Assembly: GCA_003133425.1 (NCBI GenBank)
Contig: PKXI01000244.1
Coordinates: 10,232 to 15,373, forward strand
DNA length: 5,142 nt
Source of the DNA: Acidobacteriaceae bacterium
Lineage (GTDB): Bacteria; Acidobacteriota; Terriglobia; Terriglobales; Acidobacteriaceae
Direction: 5' to 3'
Both the position numbers and the translations under genes were made by a program. Positions 1 through 5,142 of this stretch are shown piece by piece. Below the pieces are notes generated by a model. It saw nothing but the letters and a program-made list of their open reading frames with translations, searched no databases and was not told the origin of the DNA. The first letter of the stretch is position 1, and every line of letters starts with the position of its first letter.

Positions 1-26
1 ATTTACGGATAAGTTCTTAGAACAAC
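1..26. repeat. Intergenic repeat copy 1 with 11-bp dyad
   Basis: Begins with ATTTACGG (1-8) and ends with AGAACAAC (19-26). The middle contains GTTCTTAGAAC (13-23), a perfect dyad with 5-bp arms around one central base. A second copy lies at 4409-4435; the two agree in about 22 of 27 aligned columns, with one 1-base gap. Both copies are intergenic. It could be a protein-binding site or a short dispersed element. The window starts at its first base, so it may extend further left. Confidence 0.5.
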
Positions 27-99
27 CCGCTAGAATCGATTTCGCATTCGATTTGAAACGAAACACTGCTACGGCTTCGGATTCTTCCACAATGAAACT

Positions 100-127
100 C
101 CGCGGTCAATGCCGCCGCGTGGTTTTT
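100..127 (+). terminator. Possible intrinsic terminator of an upstream gene
   Basis: CGCGG (101-105) can pair with CCGCG (115-119), extended by a T106-G114 wobble, leaving a 7-base loop. TGG follows and then five T (123-127). The stem is short and three bases separate it from the T run, so it is only a modest candidate. It would end transcription coming from left of the window, ahead of the promoter proposed for the phosphorylase gene. Confidence 0.35.
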
Positions 128-144
128 CGACTGTGACGGCGATC

Positions 145-173
145 TTTCGAGGAACAGGCTCGCTTGCGATAAT
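145..173 (+). promoter_or_regulatory. Probable promoter of the nucleoside operon
   Basis: GATAAT (168-173) is preceded by TG at 165-166, giving an extended -10 of the form TGnGATAAT. A weak -35-like TTTCGA lies at 145-150 with 17-base spacing and matches TTGACA at only three positions. Transcription would start near 180, leaving a leader of about 27 bases with the ribosome site GAGGT (192-196). Assigned by eye from consensus. Confidence 0.4.
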
Positions 174-206
174 CTCAATTGTCACCAAAATGAGGTTCTG
201 TCCGTC

Positions 207-1595
207 ATGTCTACTTCGACCCTCCTCCCTCTTCACACCGTGGATTTGATACGAAAGAAACGTGACGGCGGCACGCTGGACGCGCGCGAGCTAGGCTTTC
301 TAGCTGCAGGAGCGGCCTCGGGATCGATTCCTCTGGAGCAGCTTTCAGCGTGGCTGATGGCGGCCTGGCTGCGCGGACTGTCGCTGGAAGAGACGCGCGC
401 GCTGACGCTGGCCATGCGCGATTCGGGCGAGAAGTTTTCGCCTGCGCGGCTGGGCAAGCAGGCCGTGGACAAGCACTCCACCGGCGGCGTGGGCGACAAG
501 ACCAGCTTCCTAATCGCACCACTCGCTGCGGCCTGCGGTGTGGCTGTGCCTATGATCAGCGGACGCGCACTGGGCCACACCGGCGGGACGCTCGACAAAT
601 TGGAGTCGATCCCCGGATTCCGGACCGCGCTCTCGCTGGAAGGATTTGAGAATGTTCTGGCCCTATGCGGCGTTTCGATAGTGAGCCAGACCCCGCGACT
701 GGTGCCGGCCGACCGCGTGCTCTATGCCCTGCGCGACCGCACCGCGACGGTCGAAAGCCCTGGGCTGATCTGCGCATCGATTCTGAGTAAGAAGCTGGCC
801 GCCGGACTGGACGCGCTGGTGCTGGATGTGAAAACGGGCTCGGGGGCCTTCATGCGCAAGCAGGAAGACTCGGAGTATCTTGCGGCCCTGATGGTGGCGA
901 CGGCCGAGGCAGCCGGAACCCGCACCGTGGCTCTTCTGACCGATATGGGCCAGCCTCTGGGCTCGACAGCCGGCAACTGGATAGAGGTGGCCGAGTCTGT
1001 GGAACTGCTGCGCGGCAAGCGGGCCGCCGAGGGCCCCGAAAGCAATAACGACCTGCGTGAGCTTTCGCTGATTCTGGCCGGCTGGATGATTCACCTCGGC
1101 GGCCAGGCGGCGACGCCAGCGGACGGGTATGCGCGTGCAGAAACGGCGCTGGCCGACGGCTCTGCTTTGCGCATCTTTCTGAAGATGATCGAAGCTCAGG
1201 GCGGCGACGTTTCGGTCTTTGATGATCCGGCTGGTTTTCACAAGCCGGGAGCGACCGCGGTGGTCGAAGCATGGGAGAACGGGTATGTGGCCCAGATGGA
1301 TACGACCGCGCTGGGCTGGGCGGTGCAGAGGACGGGCGCAGGGCGCGAGCAGGCCGGCGAACCCGTCGATCCGCACGCCGGCATCGTGTTCCACGCGCGA
1401 CGCGGCGCGCAGGTGGAGAAAGGGCAACCGTTTGCTACCGTCTACGCGACCAACGCGGAGTTGCTAGCGGAGCCGATCGAAATCTTGAAGCGGGCCATTC
1501 AGTTCACTGAGAATCCTCCCGAACCGGTTGACCTGGTGGGCCGCATCTTTACCCGCGAATCGGCGGAGGAATATCTGCACAATGCTGTAAGGTAA
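207..1595 (+). CDS. deoA: Thymidine/pyrimidine-nucleoside phosphorylase
   Basis: Cytoplasmic salvage enzyme that splits thymidine (and, in the broader PyNP group, uridine) with phosphate into base and (deoxy)ribose-1-phosphate. The phosphate-binding stretch DKHSTGGVGDKTS is at residues 88-100, and the family signature SGRALGHTGGTLDKLE is at 118-133. Using E. coli DeoA numbering from memory, the active-site residues H85, S86, S95, S113, T123, R171, S186 and K190 all appear here at a constant offset of five: H90, S91, S100, S118, T128, R176, S191 and K195. The enzyme therefore looks catalytically intact. The order is the usual one: N-terminal helical domain, alpha/beta phosphate domain, then the C-terminal PYNP domain from about residue 350 (PHAGIVFHARRG at 389-400). 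At 462 residues it is slightly longer than E. coli DeoA (about 440). The ATG has GAGGT ten bases upstream. It is the first gene of the operon, 23 bases before the nucleoside transporter. Thymidine versus broad pyrimidine specificity cannot be settled from the sequence, so deoA is used loosely and pdp is the alternative. Confidence 0.95.
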   Translation: MSTSTLLPLHTVDLIRKKRDGGTLDARELGFLAAGAASGSIPLEQLSAWLMAAWLRGLSLEETRALTLAMRDSGEKFSPARLGKQAVDKHSTGGVGDKTSFLIAPLAAACGVAVPMISGRALGHTGGTLDKLESIPGFRTALSLEGFENVLALCGVSIVSQTPRLVPADRVLYALRDRTATVESPGLICASILSKKLAAGLDALVLDVKTGSGAFMRKQEDSEYLAALMVATAEAAGTRTVALLTDMGQPLGSTAGNWIEVAESVELLRGKRAAEGPESNNDLRELSLILAGWMIHLGGQAATPADGYARAETALADGSALRIFLKMIEAQGGDVSVFDDPAGFHKPGATAVVEAWENGYVAQMDTTALGWAVQRTGAGREQAGEPVDPHAGIVFHARRGAQVEKGQPFATVYATNAELLAEPIEILKRAIQFTENPPEPVDLVGRIFTRESAEEYLHNAVR

Positions 1596-1604
1596 TCGAA
1601 GAAC

Positions 1605-1621
1605 AGGGAGGGACTGCTTTG
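1605..1621 (+). promoter_or_regulatory. Strong ribosome site fixing a TTG start
   Basis: AGGGAGGG (1605-1612) is followed by six bases and then TTG (1619-1621). This near-ideal Shine-Dalgarno sequence, together with the hydrophobic N-terminus VRFTGVLGILAVLLAAW that follows, supports TTG as the true start of the transporter gene. The next in-frame ATG lies far inside the protein. Confidence 0.75.
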
Positions 1622-2872
1622 GTTCGATTTACGGGAGTGCTGGGAATTCTGGCGGTGCTGCTGGCTGCGTGGCTGGGCTCGACCGATCGCAGACACATCC
1701 GCTGGCGCACAGTTGCCTGGGGCCTCGGCCTGCAGGTCACTTTCGCGTTTCTGGTGCTGCGCTTCGACTACGGACAGCGTGCAATGACGTGGGCCGGCGG
1801 TGTGGTCAACAATATGCTCTCTGCCACCTTCGCAGGAACGAGAGTTCTGTTCGGCCAACTCGGACTTCCCAACTCCGGGGCGTTCGGCAACCTGCTTCCT
1901 CCCAACTCTGGCTCAATCTTCGCCTTTCAAGTACTGCCGACAATCATCTTCATCTCTGCATTTTTCGCCGTGCTCTATCACATTGGCGTAATGCAGATCA
2001 TCATTCGCGGCATGGCGTGGGTGATGCTGAAGACGATGCGCATCTCCGGCGCGGAGAGCATGAACGTGGCGGCCAGTATCTTCATGGGTCAGACCGAAGC
2101 ACCGCTCACCATCCGGCCGTTCCTTTCAAAGGCCACGCGCAGCGAACTGATGGTGATCATGACCAGCGGCATGGCGCATGTGTCCGGCGGAATCATGGCA
2201 ATGTACATTTCGCAGGGCGTGGAGGCGCGGCATCTGCTTTCCGCCGTGATCATGACCTCGCCGGGAACGATTCTAATTGCCAAGATGCTTGTGCCGGAGA
2301 CCGAAGTGCCCGCCACTGAGGGCAAGGTCGTGATCCCCAAGGACGAGTTGCATGCCGATGAGAACCTGATTGGCGCGATTGCGCGCGGCACCATCGACGG
2401 CGGCAAGCTGGCAATGAATGTAGCCATCATGCTGATCAGCTTTCTGGCGCTGGTGGCGCTGCTGGATAGCATTTTGGGATGGGTCCATGGCGGCGTGCCG
2501 TGGGTTCCCGGCTCGCTGGGTCAGATCCTCGGCTACGTGTTTGCGCCGGTGGCATGGCTGATTGGCGTTCCATGGCACGACTGCATGGCCATCGGCAATC
2601 TGCTGGGAACACGCATGGCGCTGAACGAGGTGATCGCTTACATTTCTCTGGGTGCGCAGCGGGCAACATTGATGCCGCGTTCGTTCACCATTGCCACGTT
2701 TGCGCTGTGCGGGTTTGCGAACCTGGGATCGATCGGCATGCAGATCGGCGGGATTGGTGCTCTGGTTCCGGAACGGCGCAACGACCTGGCGAAGTTAGGC
2801 GTACGGGCCATGCTGGCAGGAACGATGGCGAACCTGATCTCGGCTTCGATTGCCGGGATGTTTCTGGGGTGA
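1619..2872 (+). CDS. nupC: NupC-type concentrative nucleoside transporter (CNT family)
   Basis: Inner-membrane symporter that imports nucleosides using the H+ or Na+ gradient. Its 417 residues compare with about 400 for E. coli NupC. The CNT parts are in order: two N-terminal membrane segments (about 5-20 and 32-48), a gate region (about 100-220), and the C-terminal transport domain (about 250-416). Substrate-site signatures known from the Vibrio CNT structure are present: GQTEAPL at 157-163 (the Gln-Thr-Glu motif), GNLLGTRMALNE at 326-337 with the conserved Glu at 337, and GFANLGSIGMQIGGIGAL at 365-382 with N368 and S371. V188 lies in the TM4 segment MAHVSGG. The start is TTG with a strong ribosome site. 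It lies 23 bases after the phosphorylase gene, so uptake and cleavage are probably co-transcribed. The coupling ion and the purine/pyrimidine preference cannot be read reliably by eye. No missing key residue was seen. Confidence 0.95.
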   Translation: MVRFTGVLGILAVLLAAWLGSTDRRHIRWRTVAWGLGLQVTFAFLVLRFDYGQRAMTWAGGVVNNMLSATFAGTRVLFGQLGLPNSGAFGNLLPPNSGSIFAFQVLPTIIFISAFFAVLYHIGVMQIIIRGMAWVMLKTMRISGAESMNVAASIFMGQTEAPLTIRPFLSKATRSELMVIMTSGMAHVSGGIMAMYISQGVEARHLLSAVIMTSPGTILIAKMLVPETEVPATEGKVVIPKDELHADENLIGAIARGTIDGGKLAMNVAIMLISFLALVALLDSILGWVHGGVPWVPGSLGQILGYVFAPVAWLIGVPWHDCMAIGNLLGTRMALNEVIAYISLGAQRATLMPRSFTIATFALCGFANLGSIGMQIGGIGALVPERRNDLAKLGVRAMLAGTMANLISASIAGMFLG

Positions 2873-2884
2873 TTGAGGGCTATG
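2866..2884 (+). promoter_or_regulatory. Ribosome site overlapping the nupC stop codon
   Basis: GGGGTGA (2866-2872) includes the transporter stop TGA (2870-2872) and lies nine bases before ATG at 2882-2884. TTG at 2873-2875 directly abuts the stop, but the site would be only about three bases from it. GAGGG (2875-2879) is too close to the ATG to be the main site. ATG 2882 is therefore preferred, and translation is probably coupled to that of the transporter. Confidence 0.5.
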
Positions 2885-3757
2885 GGGCGTAGATGGGCTG
2901 GCGCACTGGCGGTGCTGCTGTTGATTGGTGCGGCGACTACTGGCGAGGCGCAGCATTCGGTTCATCGCTCGTATCTCGGATTTGACCGCAACGATTATCC
3001 CGGTGATGCGGCGCTCCCGGCGCTGCGCAAGAGCTTCAGCTACGCGAGCTACTGGCTGAACAATCCGCCAGGAGAGCAGCAAAACAGTTGGGCCGGCAAG
3101 CGCGCGCTGCTCAAGCAGAACGGTTTCGGGTTTCTGGTTCTGTTCAACGGACGGCTGTATGCGGAGCTGAAAGGCACAGATGCGGCCGCTTTGGGTACCG
3201 CAGATGGGAAGGCCGCTGTAGCCGCGGCGGCACGCGAAGGTTTTCCAATAAGCGTGATCATTTTTTTGGACCAGGAAGAAGGCGGACGCTTGCTGCCGGA
3301 ACAGGCCGCTTATCTATTTGCCTGGGCTGATGCGGTACGGGCAAATGTGTCGCGCGCTGGAGTCTATTGTTCCGGCATCGATGTACCAGAGGGAAGCGGA
3401 ACCATCAGCACGGCGCGGGACATTGTTGAGCGGGAGAACGCACTGGCAAAGGGCCAGTCCGAGAATAAACGCGCGGAGCGTCGCTTGAAGCTCTGGATTG
3501 CAAATGACCAATGTCCGCCATCGCCGGGATGCACGATCGCAAACCCGCCGTTGGGCGCGGGGCTTTCTCGGGAAGTCGCCGGCTCCGCGGTGGTCTGGCA
3601 ATATGCGCAGTCTCCGAGGCGGGCGCAGTTCAGCGCGGGCTGCCCAGCGAACCAGGCGCCGGACGGCAAATGTTATGCGCCGGGACTCGCACACAGCGCG
3701 GACACCTTTGTGGACTTGAACTCGGCGGATTCAGTGGACCCGTCCGAGACTCAATGA
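2882..3757 (+). CDS. Secreted DUF1906 protein (Rv2525c-like, GH25-like fold)
   Basis: A 291-residue exported protein. The N-terminus has RR at 3-4, a hydrophobic core at about 6-19 and a likely signal peptidase site after GEA (21-23). It is not a good Tat motif. The mature part resembles DUF1906, the glycoside-hydrolase-like TIM barrel typified by mycobacterial Rv2525c and related in fold to GH25 lysozymes. Strand-end acidic motifs fit that fold: LGFDRNDYPG (D35, D38) near the start, VIIFLDQEEGG (D130, E132, E133) in the middle, AGVYCSG at 159-165, LWIAND at 204-209, WQYAQ at 239-243, and a terminal VDLN (D278). There are five cysteines; C211/C217 and C254/C264 could form disulfides in the periplasm. 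The gene follows the transporter by nine bases (or none, if TTG 2873 is used). Rv2525c-type proteins have no firmly established substrate, so a cell-wall or polysaccharide role is only inferred. The link to nucleosides is unexplained. Confidence 0.8.
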   Translation: MGRRWAGALAVLLLIGAATTGEAQHSVHRSYLGFDRNDYPGDAALPALRKSFSYASYWLNNPPGEQQNSWAGKRALLKQNGFGFLVLFNGRLYAELKGTDAAALGTADGKAAVAAAAREGFPISVIIFLDQEEGGRLLPEQAAYLFAWADAVRANVSRAGVYCSGIDVPEGSGTISTARDIVERENALAKGQSENKRAERRLKLWIANDQCPPSPGCTIANPPLGAGLSREVAGSAVVWQYAQSPRRAQFSAGCPANQAPDGKCYAPGLAHSADTFVDLNSADSVDPSETQ

Positions 3758-3821
3758 GCGGGGGCATCGTCCGCTTGGCGCTCCCTGCGATCAGTGAAAG
3801 CACAAATGCCAACCGGCAAGG

Positions 3822-4097
3822 TTATGCGCGCAGGCGGCGGACACGATAGTAAAGCGTGAGAGCGGTCACCGTGCCGCAGGTAAGAAGACTGGCTGCCATA
3901 CCGAGGGTGAGTGAAAGATCTTGCTGGTAGAGGCCGTGGACGATGCCGATGGCCTGCAGGATACTGAAGCCGCCGAAGGTGATCAACGAAATGCCTTCAT
4001 CGGTCTTCTTGCGCCAGACGGCCACGATTTGCGGCACAAACAGTAGCGCGTTGCATCCCAGGCCCAATCCAAAGATGATGGCGACAATCTGCTTCAT
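3822..4097 (-). CDS. SemiSWEET/PQ-loop family small membrane protein
   Basis: A 91-residue protein with three membrane segments (about 4-27, 38-57 and 62-84) and a basic C-terminal tail, the size and shape of a bacterial SemiSWEET. Such proteins work as dimers that move sugars passively. The PQ-loop motif is P22-Q23 in LLFVPQIVAVWRKKTDEGIS, with the usual short cytoplasmic loop ending in EGIS before the second segment. The only Trp is W28 and the only Asn is N16, so the Trp (segment 2) and Asn (segment 3) of the known sugar pocket are absent. The substrate may differ from that of characterised members. The ATG overlaps the stop of the upstream DUF2277 gene as ATGA, and GAAGGG lies eight bases upstream. 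The two genes are surely co-transcribed. Family assignment is firm; function is not. Confidence 0.85.
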   Translation of the reverse strand: MKQIVAIIFGLGLGCNALLFVPQIVAVWRKKTDEGISLITFGGFSILQAIGIVHGLYQQDLSLTLGMAASLLTCGTVTALTLYYRVRRLRA

Positions 4098-4378
4098 GCG
4101 GTCTGCCCTTCGCTGCGAAATCTCCCCGCGTTGCGCGCCTTTGCTTTGGCGGCCACTTCTTCGCGGCTCCGCGGCGGCGCATTGGTTTCGAGCGAACTGA
4201 GCAGGCGCGCCGAGACTGCGGCAACCTCATCCACCGCCGATAGAAACGCTGGTTCGTTTGCTTTTGACGGCTTTTTAAAGCCGCTGACTTTGCGCACGAA
4301 CTGAAGTGAGGCGGCGCGAATCTCTTCGTCCGTTACAGGAGGGGCGAAGTTGAAAAGTATTTTGATGTTGCGGCACAT
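4094..4378 (-). CDS. DUF2277 family protein
   Basis: A 94-residue soluble protein of unknown function. The N-terminal MCRNIKILFNFAPPVTDEE matches the hallmark opening of DUF2277. It is followed by a conserved helical stretch with LQFVRKVSGFKKPSKANEPA (25-44) and VDEV (49-52), then LLSSLETNAPPR (59-70). The C-terminal part (about 70-94) is rich in charged residues and Ala and is probably a helix or disordered. There is no signal peptide or membrane segment. Cys2 directly follows the initiator Met and would become the N-terminal residue if Met is removed. The start is well fixed: GGAGGT on the minus strand (4387-4392) lies eight bases upstream. It is the first gene of a two-gene unit and overlaps the SemiSWEET start by four bases. 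No function is proposed. Confidence 0.9.
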   Translation of the reverse strand: MCRNIKILFNFAPPVTDEEIRAASLQFVRKVSGFKKPSKANEPAFLSAVDEVAAVSARLLSSLETNAPPRSREEVAAKAKARNAGRFRSEGQTA

Positions 4379-4408
4379 CGCAATGGACCTCCGCAGCTAT
4401 TCTCGCGC

Positions 4409-4435
4409 ATTTACGGCAAAAGCTCTAAGAACAAC
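4409..4435. repeat. Intergenic repeat copy 2, in the divergent promoter region
   Basis: Starts with ATTTACGG (4409-4416) and ends with AGAACAAC (4428-4435), like positions 1-26. Here the dyad is imperfect, GCTCTAAGAAC (4422-4432), with four of five arm pairs kept. It sits between the divergent DUF2277 gene and the plus-strand gene to its right, ending three bases before the ATG at 4439. It could therefore affect transcription of either. Confidence 0.5.
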
Positions 4436-4438
4436 GTC

Positions 4439-5142
4439 ATGGCCGCTGATGCGTCCTGCGTCACAGGTCGAGCCATTCCCGCTTTGTTATCCTGTTGCGT
4501 GCAATACGAAAGCCTGATCTACCCTGCTTACGATGAGCCTCTTCTTACGGCATACGACGGCCAATTTGAATCCGTCTATGTGATCCTTCACCCGTTTGTC
4601 AGCGTGCCGGATGCCCTTTCCGGGAAGAGGACGAAACAATATCCAAGTGACGAGCAGATCGTAAGCACCGGCACAAATCGCACGTGGGCACACGTAGCCA
4701 CCCAAACCGGACTGGCCACCTGCGCAAGACTGAACCAGGCGTTGCTGACGTCCATCGGATCGATCAGCGAAGACTTGCGCGACTATGCGGCGCGCGATGC
4801 CCTCAAGAGCTTTCTGGAATCCGGATCCGTGTGGATGCCGGGAGAAGGCCGATTCGAACCACTGCTGCAAGTGGATTTCCTGAATGTGTTCGAGGCTGCG
4901 GGGCGAGGGGAGCTGATTTTTGTGCCCGAATTTCCGAATGTCGATCCGGTGCAACGGCTCAATGTTCCAAGGCTCAGAAGCCGCGAGGAGACCTTTCCAG
5001 GTCGTGGCACTTTGACCGCGCTGGATTCGTCCTTCCTGTTGACGGTGGACTGGGACAGTTTCTTCACGCTGTTCTATGGCCCGCGTGAGTTTGTGACCGA
5101 AGTGGTTCGCAGGCACGATCTGGAAGGCTTCTTCGCAACTCC
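4439..5142 (+). CDS. Hypothetical protein, tentatively DUF2711-like (3' end outside window)
   Basis: One frame stays open from ATG 4439 to the right edge, giving at least 234 residues with no stop in the window. Residues 22-234 look like a real soluble globular protein: ESVYVILHPFV (44-54), LTSIGSISEDL (103-113), VWMPGEGRFEPLLQVDFL (131-148), ELIFVPEF (158-165), LLTVDWDSFFTLFYG (200-214) and DLEGFF (227-232). These blocks recall DUF2711, a family without known function, but this comes from memory of the family pattern and is unverified. There is no signal peptide or membrane segment. The start is uncertain. ATG 4439 has only a weak AAGA eight bases upstream. The 20 residues before GTG 4499 hold three of the four cysteines and look less coding-like, so GTG 4499 (MQYESLIYPAYDE) may be the true start, although it has no ribosome site. 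The gene is divergent from DUF2277. Confidence 0.7.
   Translation, partial: MAADASCVTGRAIPALLSCCVQYESLIYPAYDEPLLTAYDGQFESVYVILHPFVSVPDALSGKRTKQYPSDEQIVSTGTNRTWAHVATQTGLATCARLNQALLTSIGSISEDLRDYAARDALKSFLESGSVWMPGEGRFEPLLQVDFLNVFEAAGRGELIFVPEFPNVDPVQRLNVPRLRSREETFPGRGTLTALDSSFLLTVDWDSFFTLFYGPREFVTEVVRRHDLEGFFAT

Noticed and set aside
2..136. Tail of an upstream plus-strand gene
   Set aside because: One frame is open from base 2 to a TGA at 134-136, but its 44 codons have no protein-like pattern and cross the repeat and the hairpin, so it is more likely non-coding.
663..1427. Minus-strand open frame of 254 codons
   Set aside because: It is fully antisense to the phosphorylase, whose active-site residues are intact. 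The translation is Arg/His-rich without domain character, typical of high-GC shadow frames.
3758..3821. Possible bidirectional terminator between the convergent units
   Set aside because: GCGG...CCGC (about 3758-3775) gives only four to five pairs with no T run. TGCC-AACC-GGCA (3807-3818) has a four-pair stem followed on the minus strand by only a broken T stretch. Both are too weak to call.
3754..3849. Small frame starting ATGA at the DUF1906 stop (31 codons)
   Set aside because: It overlaps the SemiSWEET 3' end in antisense, ends in an Arg-rich run and shows no conserved feature. The ATGA overlap is probably chance.
4409..4435. Minus-strand -35/-10 promoter formed by the repeat itself
   Set aside because: On the minus strand the ends read TTGTTC and GTAAAT, but the spacing is only 13-14 bases and both hexamers match consensus poorly in the two copies.
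4487..5116. Minus-strand open frame of 209 codons
   Set aside because: It lies opposite the plus-strand frame that shows clear protein-like blocks (ILHPFV, GRFEPLL, VDWDSFF). Its own translation is rich in Arg, Gln and His with no recognisable motif, as expected for an antisense shadow.
1..5142. Mobile element, CRISPR array, tRNA, toxin-antitoxin or defence island
   Set aside because: No transposase, integrase or long terminal repeats, no regularly spaced repeats, no tRNA-like fold and no defence-type domains were seen; the genes are metabolic, transport or conserved unknowns.

Overview
The window looks like chromosomal DNA from a GC-rich Gram-negative-type bacterium, most likely Acidobacteriota (Granulicella, Edaphobacter or Terriglobus relatives). 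This is inferred from codon use, from a DUF2277 gene coupled to a SemiSWEET gene, and from the general look of the proteins. No rRNA or marker gene is present to prove it.

Layout. Positions 1-206 are non-coding. They hold a short repeat with an 11-bp dyad at the left edge, a possible intrinsic terminator for an upstream gene, and a probable promoter. Next come three same-strand genes in a tight row, likely one operon: a thymidine/pyrimidine-nucleoside phosphorylase (207-1595), a NupC-type concentrative nucleoside transporter (1619-2872, TTG start) and a secreted DUF1906 (Rv2525c-like, GH25-like fold) protein (2882-3757). The first two form an evident nucleoside uptake and phosphorolysis pair: NupC imports nucleosides and the phosphorylase splits pyrimidine (deoxy)nucleosides into base and (deoxy)ribose-1-phosphate. 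The third is exported and its substrate is unknown.

Facing this operon is a two-gene minus-strand unit: DUF2277 (4094-4378) and a 91-residue SemiSWEET/PQ-loop membrane protein (3822-4097). Their stop and start codons overlap as ATGA. The two units converge across a 64-bp gap without a strong terminator.

Divergent from DUF2277, a plus-strand gene starts at 4439 (or 4499) and runs off the right edge. It is a soluble protein that tentatively resembles DUF2711. The 60-bp divergent intergenic region carries a second copy of the left-edge repeat.

There is no sign of a mobile element, CRISPR array, RNA gene or defence system. The points most worth a second look are the repeated dyad element in two intergenic regions, the secreted GH-like protein attached to a nucleoside salvage operon, and the SemiSWEET that lacks the usual Trp/Asn sugar-pocket residues.
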